Shown here: positions 24,206 to 34,335 of the stretch, in pieces
Numbering within the stretch: position 1 is the stretch's first letter
How the letters are laid out: every line of letters begins with the position of its first letter
DNA from: Beroe forskalii
Lineage: Eukaryota > Ctenophora > Nuda > Beroida > Beroidae
Direction: 5' to 3'
NCBI GenBank assembly: GCA_011033025.1
Contig: WFMF01000196.1
Coordinates: forward strand, 124,001 to 188,000
DNA: 64,000 nt
Program-made: the position numbers and the translations under genes
Notes under the pieces: model-generated
The model's input: only the letters and a program-made list of their open reading frames with translations
Databases searched by the model: none
Told to the model about the DNA's origin: nothing

Positions 24206-27200
24206 TCAGTGACTTAGTTTCATCTGTCTCTCCACCAGTTTTCGGAGTTCTACAATGTTGTCTCTGTGTGCTGTCAGGGCTGGTCCCACTAGCCTGGAGA
24301 GAGTTAGCTGTTTCAGTGTTAGTGTTACATTTCCATATCAGGGTGCAATGTTTGGTTCGGATGTTATGGAAGGTTCGGGTGTGATAAAATTACAAATTTG
24401 AAATACTACCTAACGGATTGAAAACTTCGTTTTCGAAGGTAAAATTCGGACATTTGAGCGTTTCGATTCAATTGCGAATGCTGTATTATTTCAATTTCTG
24501 TGGAATGCTGTACTATTACAATTTTAACATAAATTTATAATCAGCAGCAATTAAATTTACCGGGAAGGGGGGCAGTTGGGCTGCCTGATGTAAACTTCAT
24601 TGGTATCTCTCAGCACAAGCTCTGTGTCGTCTTTGAACTTGAGCTTGGCGCCCCCGTTCTGAAAAATGTTACATGGTGATGCATTGAAGCGCAGGGACAA
24701 TTATTAAAAGTGTCTCTAAAGAAAAAGTTGACGTAAAGACGGAATAGACCTAGATAAGGAAAAACTTTTCTCCGATAAGACCGCCAATTAAGAAAATCAA
24801 ATAAAAAGAAAGTGCTGATCTACTCACGGTGTATCCGAGCCAGCCCACTCCCGGCTTGTATTCCACCAACTCCTCCTCCTCCTGCTGCAGCACCGTGTGG
24901 TTTTCCTTGTTACTCTCACGTGACAGGTCACGTGACAAGGAGCACTGCGTTTCCATGGTAACTTCGTCTGAGTCACGTGACATCACGCTGTGGTCACGTG
25001 ACGAGGATGCAACGCGTTTCTTGGGGGAGCAGGAGGTTGCCCGCCGTGATGTAGAAATGGGTGTCAGCGGACTTCGGCACAAAGCACCAAGACTGGGAGA
25101 CCTCCTCAAATCTGAAAGAGAATGGGAGTTATTGAACGGAAAAAAATCCTGCACATCAAAATTAAAAGTTCACTACAATGAATTTTCCAGCAGATTTGAT
25201 AAATTGGAGCTCAAATTGACTATGAAATTAAAATTCAAGGGAGGGGTTGTTCACGCAGTTACCATATGAGATCGGGGTGGAAGTGAGTCTGGATTCCCTG
25301 GAGTCAGAGACAGTAGCCATGGAACAGGGCATGGTGGATAGGTATGATGTACTTTGGGTGGTGGAACTGGACAGACTCGTGTTACCTGAGCGGAAGAGAT
25401 GAGTTTGAGGCGATTATTAACTATCTACAGGCTAAATTTCGATTGAGAAATACGCCATGTGTCACTACTATTACAATGAATGCGTTAATAAGTTAACATC
25501 ATCATGAGTTTACCATGAGTTCAATTTGCAAATAGATAAAGGCTAAAGCTACAAAGTTATCGATCACCAGAATGAAAAAGAATTCAGAATCCCCATAAAA
25601 GGGGACAACCACGTTTCAAAACCTACCTTGTGATTTAGGGGGAGGGTTCCCTATCCTAACTGGGAAGTTAACCCCACTCACTGACTCCAAACACTTCTCC
25701 ACCGTGACACACTGACTGTACAGTTGCCGGGCGGTGTCAAGGTAGTTCTGCGGAGGTATTAACGGTGTCATGGTAACCGTTTCATTTCATGGATATAGGA
25801 GACAGTGCCGTGGAAACTTTTTTATGTCTCACGGAAAAATGGAAACTGTCTCGATATCAACTGGTGATTTAATTTGACATAAATTAATTAGGATTATAAG
25901 CTCCATAATTCACAGTTTGTTCCACAATAGGTGCGCAGCAAGGGATATAACCAAAGAGATAAACCCATATTCCAGCTTAAGTTAATACCTGAACAGCAGA
26001 GCATGAGTCGAGTGCTGGGGTCATGGCTAGGGTTGCCATGGTTACCGTCTTATCTGGAGCTGTCAGACAACACTTCTGTGAGTCTTTCAGTAACTTGTAC
26101 CCATCCTGGTACACAACCTGAAGCATATCATTGCTTAGAGCAACTATTGTTTTAGGGACAGGTTACTATATTAGTAGGTATATTATTAGGAGGAGAAGAA
26201 ATTTTGAATATATATTGCCAATTTTTGCTGAAAGCTGGGCCATAATTGCAAATGTAAGGCCAGAGGAGAGGTAAAACTACGCTTGGGACTCTGCGGGACT
26301 CACAATATATGATTCCTAACCTGGAAAGTTGGATCGGGAGTGTTCTCCATGTAATAGGCAGACGCAGTGGTAGTGTGCAGGGTTATCTTGGGGGTGCTCG
26401 ACTTGAGGACCTTCACTGCCAAGAGCAGCTTCTCGTACCTGCTGAACCACCTGGAAAAGAAGAGGTTAGAGGCGGGGGAATGATGGGGAGTAAGGTAAGC
26501 TAGGAGCGAGGGAATCGAAATGGAATAAAAGCTCGAGAGAAAGTGATATTACTTCCTTCAAACCTGGGTTGGAGGGTGGTGTAGGAGAGTTTCTGTATCT
26601 TTGAACCCTGAATTAGCACCGCGATATCGTTTCCATCTCCACTAACCCTGAACTCTTCCGAAGATCCCCTTCGGAGAGTAATGGTACCGTTGGGGCATAC
26701 TTCTACCTGTGGACAGAGTTAAAGTTAAGGTTATGTGCTGCAGAGGGCAGAGATGAGCACGAAAGTGAATCGTACTCACTCTCACTGATATATACAGAAT
26801 ACCTACAACTCATACCAAAGTTTGTGATGTGAACAAGGTTGGAATGCATATGGTATTCGTTAAGGTTAATTGACACCTTCAGTTGGTTATTTCTACATGA
26901 ACAAAATGTGAATAAGTGAATACCTCAAGTCCTTTGCGTTGTTGTAATCTGGCCGGTAGCCTTGTTGTGTTCAAACGTTCGGGTTTATTCTTGCGGGCAG
27001 TGCCGCCAGTTACCGGGCTCCTCAGAACAGATTCCTGCCCGGGTGCCACCTCAGAGCCCCGCAGGCACTCTGGGTCTGAATGGGTGTCCGGAGGGCGGGC
27101 AGGTATCTTGATAGGACCTGTCGTAGAGGGGGCGGTGGCGGAGGGTCGCATTCCACTGCGCAGTTTGCGGAGATATGCAGCCCCACTGCCTTTGTTTGAC

Positions 27201-30200
27201 GGAGTGCTGTGGGGAAGGGGGGATTAGAAAATGTGGGAGTGGATTCATCTGTTCTTCGGTGGTAGTACTGAACTGATATTGCCACCCCAGACAATAATTT
27301 TTCGGGTTCGTCAGAAAAAGAATTGCGATGGCCGGGAATCGAACCCGGATCAACTGCTTGGAAGGCAACTATGCTGACCATTACACCACCATCGCTCATA
27401 CCAGAAGATGAATCTGATGGTACTGAATCACATTACAATGGTACTCGTTGAAACTCACTGTGAGGGTAGAATGAACGACGGGAGAAACTGGTTAACTTCT
27501 TTGGAGTCAAGTGTTCCGTGGCCACTGTCAGCAGATTCACCCGAAAACACCTGCAAATAAAATAATTGGAAGTGTTCATAGGGAAGTTGAAGCTTGACAG
27601 CGAAACAAGTAATGTTTCTCCATTTCAGAATTGAGGACAACACGTATAATTAAGATAATTGATGATTTTGGTTTAATTGAATCAATTCATAGAACTGATT
27701 TCATGGTTTCCTCATAACGAAGTATTTGCCTGCCAGCTCAGTAAAAATAATAAATTTGGCGGTTTTCAAAATTCACACACGCGCGCAGGTGATACAAAAT
27801 TTTAGCATCGCGCCGTACGTTGATGCGAAAGAATTTTTGGAAGAATTTAGCACAATTTGACAGTTATTTGTCGCCCGTGGCAACAGCTTGAGATTTAGCA
27901 GACCTGTGATTATGGTAACTTGGTGTCATTTCAAATTTCCCACCAAACTAATATTCAGTGAGAGCAGGCTCCCGTATTATTGTTTTAAAAAAGATTCCTA
28001 ATTCCTACTTTCCTATAGCAACACTCTACGAATTATGAACTACGAGGATTTGTGAGACAGCAGGTTGCAACCAAGAAACCAAGTAAGCTTCATTCCTTGA
28101 CTTGAGACTTTGAAATATCAAAGACCATAACCTGATTTACTGGAAACTCTTGCTGCTTACTTAATATTGAAATCAAAGCACGGAGCCATAAAGAAAACCT
28201 ACATGTTTTCTCTTATCACAATCATGAAGAACCACCAGAAAGACAGCTCTGTCACATTGCTCACATCGTCCTACTGTCACATTTTCTCTGACTAATTGTT
28301 CGTGAAATGTTCGGACACTTTTTTGTTGGTGTAAATTGGTGTCGTCCATACTTTGTCGAAATGACATGTCGTCACCACTATGTCGAAAAGACGTGTCACT
28401 GCTTTGCGACACCATGTCACTACAGATACTGATGAATGTTTGGGATTCCGTCATGAAATCCATGTTCCTGTACTGATTCTTCATCAAATTTTGTTCCACA
28501 AAACAGTCTCTATTGAACGTCTCCATGCCAACTTTGTCGACAATTTCTTGCTGATCACTTACAAAACCATAACTGCTATTATTCATGATAGCCGGGAAGT
28601 TGGGCGCACCACTCATAACGTAGAATTGCTGGTTGTCAATGTCACATTGGGGCTGAATATCGTAATTTGCAGGGTCACCGACTTGGCACATTGTCTGATG
28701 TCTACGAGGGCAATAGTAGAAATTATTAACGGGATAAGCGAGACGGAATGATTTCAATATAACGATTTCTACACTATCATAAAGAGGCAGAAGAATTAAA
28801 GATCAAACTGATTCCATCCAAATTTCCCATAGACCCGCAAAGACGATAGTAAACTTAACAACACAGGATAACTATAAAAACAATCTTAAAAGCACGAAGG
28901 TACTAGGTAACCAATCACAATAAAAATTCAATAAAAACTGTTTCAGAATAATAGAATCGTGTCACGGAGAAAGGAAGGAAACTTCTAGATGAAGCATTCA
29001 ATGTATCGCAAATTCAGTTATACTAATTTCGGGGCAATGTTTCTTGATCCGAAACAAAACGAAAGCTAGAACCAGCAAGAACACAAGATAAATAATGCTC
29101 CTGAGCACAGAAATGCATAGAACGTAAAATATGAATGGGGCTGTGCCGGAAACACTTTCTCGAAGTTTTCCAACAGCTGTACAAGCATAAAAACGTCTGA
29201 GTTCAAATAATTAACGAGGCGAAGAGCGACCAAAATTTCAGAAACCCAGGTGCACGGTGTACAGAATTATCTTTTGCGTAACCAAGAAATGAAACCTGAT
29301 ACTGGCGGTAAACTCAAGTACGAAATAGGATTGATAACAAACAAATCCCTGGCCCGGTGAGCTGATGATTAAAATTACTGCCGAGGCGAAGGTCACAGAG
29401 TGTTGTTAAAATTCTGGGTGCCCAGACAAAAACAGTAGCATCTGCCATAACAAGAGCAATTGAAGGGAATGGTACCTTTCTCCTTTTTGTCACGAAACTG
29501 CAAGGTATTTTCAATGAGAGTTAACTTTTGTGACCGTGCTTGACAAAGATTAACAAGCGAAGTTTTTGCATATCGAAAAAAATATCACATAAGTAAAAAA
29601 TTTTTTTAAAATAAGCAAAAATCAAGACAAGTCGAAAAGGTGCAACAAAACGATTAAAGCACTTGGAAACTGCTTGAAAAAAAGACATCACCAGAATTAA
29701 CTATTCAAGTGTTTTCCGTTAACGAGCGAAATTGCATTAAAAACCGATTAACAATGATCTGTCACGGGCCACGTGACAGCGACATAATTCGAATATTATA
29801 CAACAACGAATCATATGATACACATTACCCAGGCATGAAACTCGATTCATGGTACATAAATGGTACATTCAATTAACCATGCAGGCATAGAGGACCAAGA
29901 GAGAGCGCGCTCACTCACACGCACATACACACGTACAACCCAGGAGCCGTGGAGGGTAACGATCATTTTACCGTTACCATGGTAACCGAGTGACGGAGAT
30001 TACATTAGGAGAGAAAGACAATTAGGAAAGATGGCGAGAGAGGCGGCAGCTTTCAAATATTATTATTTTTAACAGGAACAGAGACGGGAGATCACTGAGG
30101 TAAGTTGAAGAGTAATCTGAACAATCCGGCTGAGAGTACTAAGCTCTGAAACCCGTGTTATTGATAAAGTGTATAAAATGCCTATGATTTCCGTACTACA

Positions 30201-31487
30201 TACTCAAAAAAACTATACGTAAAGAGAAATTTCGCAACTTGCCGGTCCATCCGAAAAGTCGGACTTTCAACTTCGAGTTTCATAATCTGAATCAAGACAT
30301 TCTATCCTACTTGTTGTGAAAATAGCCAAACAATGCAAACACAGACGTACAAGCCTTGCTACCAGCGTTCCTTTATTCATAGTGATGTATCAGGTATTGG
30401 GCATTGTCCTCAACAAAGATGAATGATATTTATAGAGACAAGTGACATTTGAAAGTGTTTAGCAGTCCCCATTGTACAAGAGTTGACGCAAGATCTGATA
30501 CTTGGTCCCAAGTAAAGCACACTTAGAAGTACAATGGTATTATTTTACATCTCTTCTCCTGTCTTCGATTTTTGTCTCTTGATGGTAAAAATAGCAATTA
30601 ACCATTTGGAAAAATGCTATTTCAAGAGACTCTAGAAGTCTAATTTCTTTACCAACTACATCTCATTCAAGTGCAAACTGTCAAAATAACGCTTCCTAGG
30701 CGTACAGGGTACTTGCCTAGAATTTTAAAAGAACAAGTAAGTGTTACGCCCGTAAGTCGTAAGAATTTGGATTGCCCACATTTTTGAGTGAAACCATAAG
30801 TCCAAAGTGAAGACATACGTCATACGAAGCACTGACTAAACATATCACCTTACTCACACCCGCGTCCCACACTCCCTTTTAATTCCCAATCATTATTTGT
30901 ACAAACACATCCCATTTCCCACTCACTGAACAGAAACAGCCCCTTTCCCACTCCCTGTTTGAACAGATACCCTCTCCCACTCACTGTTTGTGTCATGAAG
31001 GAGTGTTTGAGGATATCGTTGGCACTGACTCTGTTCTCCGGGTCTAACTGCAGCAGTAAACCAATGAGGGAGCGAGCATCCACACTCAGCGTATCAGGGA
31101 TCTTGAACTTGCCGCTCTTCACACGACGCAGGATCTCGTTAACTCCCTTATCCTGGAGCGAGTGAGGGATCAGGGATTGGTTTAGGGTTTTTAACGTGTT
31201 AGTCGTTTCAGGGGATCAATGGAAGTTGTGAATAGCGGGAAATTTATATTCAGTTGGTTACTGCACAATTATGTTGCGATCTTTTTGATAACCGAATAAT
31301 GGAAAGTTGACATTGGAATGATACACGAAACATCAACATTTTGATGTCTGAACCACTGCATTTCCAGAGCTAAACCATGAATAATCACCTCGAATGGTAG
31401 TTCTCCAGTAAGAAGGTGATACAAAGCACACAACCCAGCGACCAGCAGTCTCCCGCGAATCCCTGTCCGGTGTTCGATAACGTCTCC
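24206..31487 (-). CDS. PLK4: Polo-like kinase 4 (PLK4), 5'-truncated, with a frameshift in the first visible exon
   Basis: Serine/threonine kinase that triggers centriole duplication. Minus-strand exons, 5' to 3': 31389-31487, 30985-31152, 28203-28694, 27459-27550, 26924-27206, 26564-26706, 26321-26450, 25989-26117, 25627-25747, 25263-25385, 24828-25111, 24561-24658, 24206-24293 (stop TGA). From 31152 onward all phases join without a break. Exons 1-2 encode the kinase C-lobe (GDCWSLGCVL, LLQLDPENRVSANDILKHSF). A Q/N/S-rich linker follows, then the cryptic polo boxes (NTTRLPARLQQRKG, VEVCPNGTITLRRG, TPKITLHTTTASAYYMENTP, YQDGYKLLKD), a second linker and the last polo box (VGWLGYTNGGAKLKFKDDTE). 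The domain order and the TPKIT...MENTP segment are characteristic of PLK4. The kinase N-lobe with the HRD and DFG motifs was not found between 31488 and the H3 gene, and a 2-bp excess in 31389-31487 shifts the frame. The copy may be damaged, misassembled, or have distant 5' exons. Confidence 0.88.
24916..25002. promoter_or_regulatory. Four TCACGTGAC palindromes inside a PLK4 exon
   Basis: Perfect TCACGTGAC at 24916-24924, 24928-24936, 24973-24981 and 24994-25002. Each contains the CACGTG E-box bound by bHLH-zip factors such as USF, MITF/TFE and MYC/MAX. In the PLK4 frame they encode Ser-Arg-Asp (or Ser-Arg-Glu), so the cluster may simply reflect a repeated peptide; regulatory activity is inference. 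Confidence 0.4.
27324..27395 (-). tRNA. tRNA-Gly (anticodon UCC)
   Basis: 72 nt on the minus strand, starting GCGATGGTGGTGTAATGGTC and ending CCATCGCA. The acceptor stem GCGATGG pairs with CCATCGC. The D-arm has the A-box TGGTGTAATGG, the anticodon loop CTTCCAA gives UCC, and the T-arm carries the B-box GGTTCGATTCC. The discriminator base is A, no CCA is encoded and there is no intron, as expected for a eukaryotic tRNA. It lies in the PLK4 intron between the 27459-27550 and 26924-27206 exons, on the same strand as PLK4. Confidence 0.95.
28695..30984 (-). other. Large PLK4 intron
   Basis: No further PLK4 exon was recognised. On the plus strand, 30028-30050 carries aagatggcgagagaggcgg, a YY1-like initiation motif, followed by a strong donor (ctgag|gtaagt) at 30099. 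This could be a 5' exon of an unseen plus-strand transcript, but only 13 codons are open. Confidence 0.35.
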
Positions 31488-32859
31488 CTGAAAAGTCATG
31501 GAACTCAGTTTTTGTGTTTTCTCATGTTCAAAATTAATGATTCATAAAACCACAGTACAGAAGTGCTGTATGAGAAATACAAGTGTGAATTTCCCGCATA
31601 ATATGCGAAATCTTCTAGAAACGAGTCAATTCCGTCACCAGCAATCTTTCACATTCTATAATGATTATTATTAGCATTATTAGAATTTGTTATGATTTCT
31701 GTGATTTACGGAGACAAGGGAGGTCTCTGTGAATGATCGGTCAAATTAAAATCAAATTATCACTGCCATGATTGGATTGATTTACAGGACCTGAAGTGCT
31801 ACTTGCGCTGGAATTACTGTGCTTATTAATTTATTAAGTTGAATACATGATTCAAGTTACACATGGGGAAAAGTGTGGTGGATTGTACCAATTCAGAAAG
31901 TTTTGTATTATTTAATGATTAACAATCTTCGATGACAACTGTTCAACACATTACCAATGGAGCCTGGGCCATTTTCAAGCCGTATTTGGCCAGTTAGATA
32001 CACGAAACGTTATTCGATGGCCACCCATTCTAAATTTTTAATTTCAAATCTCCCGCTCCGCAACTGCTCGATTGCCATTGGTTCGTTCGTATCATATGAC
32101 AGTTATGGAAGAAGATCATTGGCTAAGAGGGTCTCAGGTGGCTTAGAAATACGGCACGAAGTTATAAATGCTTTGCCCAGGGTCCTAAAACAACATACTA
32201 TTTTACATATAACCGCCACAAGTAGATGCTCATGATTTGCTATAACGGACATTTCTTGGTACACTTTCTAACGGTCGCACAATGACCAGGTTTTAATTAG
32301 TCTTACAGCTTAACACTACTGTTAACTGGACCACACGATCTACGAGTTAAATCTTTTTTCAAAATTCAAACCATCATGGCATGTATTCATTGCTAAGATC
32401 CAGGGTGGTACGGTTATCGCCCGATTTTTCTTGGCACAATGCCAATCCAAACCGGTTCCACCCTTTGGCAATCTGTTGCGAAATGGGTCATACACGTAAC
32501 AGGAGCTTACTTTTAATGCACAGCGCAGGGGTAAAATTCAGAGCCATTTTTGATGGATATCCAATTAAACGTGCTTGCTAAAAGCCCATGGTTGGCGGAA
32601 TGTAGTTAGATAATGGAGATTGACTAAAGTCAGAGAATACTCCCTTTTGGTAATGGATTAACAACATCCTGCACGCATTTACTGAAAAAGTGTAAGGAGA
32701 ATGAAACCAAGTTAAAACGATGCTTTCAATGTTTAAAAACCAGTTTTAAACTTTACAACACTACTTTATACAATCAAATTTGAGGACCCCAAAATCCAAA
32801 CCCCACAACCACTTCACCTTTTTCATTGCTGTGTTCACTTTTGAGATATAAAGTCTGCA
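31488..32859. other. No recognisable gene between PLK4 exons and the LINE
   Basis: I looked here for the PLK4 kinase N-lobe and found no HRD- or DFG-coding exon on the minus strand. The sequence 32750-32859 is probably LINE 5' UTR. Confidence 0.4.
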
Positions 32860-34335
32860 ATGAATCAGGGGGAAGGTTCAAAGGAGAAGGTTGAGGAGTC
32901 CTCAGATCACTTACAGGATGACAAGGCAAGGCATGACAAGGCAAGGAATGAAAATGAAGAGGAATGTTTTGCTGAGGCTCCTGCTCCTTCAGTATCAGAA
33001 CTGCTGAACTCAACTGCTGCAACATATGTGGACTCAGAGTTAAGTTTTTGTTCAAAATCTATGTCATTTATTAAATTTCCAAAGACTGCATCAACTGATG
33101 ATATTGTTTATACTGACCCTGATGTTATTGATATTGACTCATTTCAGTACCTTAATAAGCAGTCACTGATAAAAGCCCTACTTTATTTGATTAAGAATAA
33201 ACATCAAGAGGCTGAAGAATCTGTCTTAGATGCAAATCCAATTCAAGCAAATATGGATCAGTTGCATTGCTTGCTGTCAGATTTTCAGTCTAAGTTGCTC
33301 AAATCAGTTGATGATAAACTGTCTGCTGTAATGCCAAACTTTTCTGAGGGTAATTTAAGTACTCAATCTGATCTTTCTAGAACCAGTACAAGTTCCTTGT
33401 CATCAACAAGCATGCTGTACTCTGAGGCAGTTGGGTGTAGTACACCTCCACCTGCACCTGAACAAACCCAACAGTTACTGCACATTGCCACAGCTAATGT
33501 TGATTCTTTAACTGAGGAACAGGTCAAGGAAAAAGTTTCTTCTGTCAAAAAGAAAGTGAGCCAGAGTTTGAGAGATGTTCCTACAAACTATGTCAAATCT
33601 AACAATCAGAAGGGGTTGTTAACTGTAGCTTTTCCAGATGCAAATGCAAGAGAAAAAGGGTCCCAATTGATTGAAAATTTGAATCTCTCAGAATCAGGAT
33701 TTCAAACCAAACAGGGGAAAAAGATGCTCCCTAAATTAACAATTCCTGGAATTGATCCCAGTCTATTTGACTCAGTGAATCAAACTCTATCATATGAGGA
33801 AAAAAGAGTGCAGCAAAAGCTGCTAGTAAAGAATTCAATGATTTCAAAGAATGAAAAAATCAAGGATCTTACAGATGCAGGGCATACCCTTGAGGTTGTC
33901 TACATCAAGTGGTCTGGAAGTAATTCAGACAGAGCAACTGTTGCAATTAAAGTATCACCATTGATCAGAACAACCATTTTTCAAAAACAATTTGGCAAGA
34001 TTTTTGTTGGTAACGATAGTTTGTCTGCTGAAGACAGATTCTTCTTCAAACAATGCTATCACTGCCAGTTGCTTGGCCATGTTTCAAGTGATTGCCCTAA
34101 GGGAAATGAGAGCCCAGTATGTTTTTATTGCATGGGTAATCATCAGTCTAAGAATTGTTCAAAGAAGAGGTCTAAAAATGATCACTGCTGTGCGAAATGT
34201 TACCATTCAAAGGTTCCAGGAGATAAATCTGACTTCAAATCTCATAATGCAGCCAACCCTGAATGCCCTGTTGTTCTGAGAGAGATTCAGAAGATAGCTG
34301 CAAGCACTGATATAATCTCAAAAAACGTGCTATAG
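32860..34335 (+). CDS. LINE ORF1, CCHC zinc-knuckle nucleic-acid-binding protein
   Basis: 491 codons from an ATG to TAG, uninterrupted. The N-terminal half is acidic and serine-rich, followed by a middle region that may form the RNA-binding fold. Near residue 399 the C-terminus has a zinc knuckle CYHCQLLGHVSSDC (C-x2-C-x4-H-x4-C). A second lies near 421 (CFYCMGNHQSKNC) and a third Cys/His cluster is at 444-469. ORF1 proteins of this class coat the LINE RNA in the ribonucleoprotein. The last codons TCA AAA AAC GTG CTA TAG contain an AAAAAAC slippery heptamer in the phase needed for -1 frameshifting into ORF2. Confidence 0.88.
   Translation: MNQGEGSKEKVEESSDHLQDDKARHDKARNENEEECFAEAPAPSVSELLNSTAATYVDSELSFCSKSMSFIKFPKTASTDDIVYTDPDVIDIDSFQYLNKQSLIKALLYLIKNKHQEAEESVLDANPIQANMDQLHCLLSDFQSKLLKSVDDKLSAVMPNFSEGNLSTQSDLSRTSTSSLSSTSMLYSEAVGCSTPPPAPEQTQQLLHIATANVDSLTEEQVKEKVSSVKKKVSQSLRDVPTNYVKSNNQKGLLTVAFPDANAREKGSQLIENLNLSESGFQTKQGKKMLPKLTIPGIDPSLFDSVNQTLSYEEKRVQQKLLVKNSMISKNEKIKDLTDAGHTLEVVYIKWSGSNSDRATVAIKVSPLIRTTIFQKQFGKIFVGNDSLSAEDRFFFKQCYHCQLLGHVSSDCPKGNESPVCFYCMGNHQSKNCSKKRSKNDHCCAKCYHSKVPGDKSDFKSHNAANPECPVVLREIQKIAASTDIISKNVL
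34320..34326 (+). promoter_or_regulatory. AAAAAAC -1 ribosomal frameshift heptamer
   Basis: The sequence is A AAA AAC with AAA and AAC as ORF1 codons, matching the X XXY YYZ rule. It lies three codons before the ORF1 stop. A -1 slip continues directly into the ORF2 frame. No downstream pseudoknot was verified. Confidence 0.6.

Noticed and set aside
24829-25269. 146-codon plus-strand frame
   Set aside because: Antisense shadow of the PLK4 exons 24828-25111 and part of the next intron.
28380-28751. 123-codon plus-strand frame
   Set aside because: Antisense shadow of the PLK4 linker exon.
31957-32235. 92-codon plus-strand frame upstream of the LINE
   Set aside because: No domain; considered as missing PLK4 or LINE sequence but matches neither.
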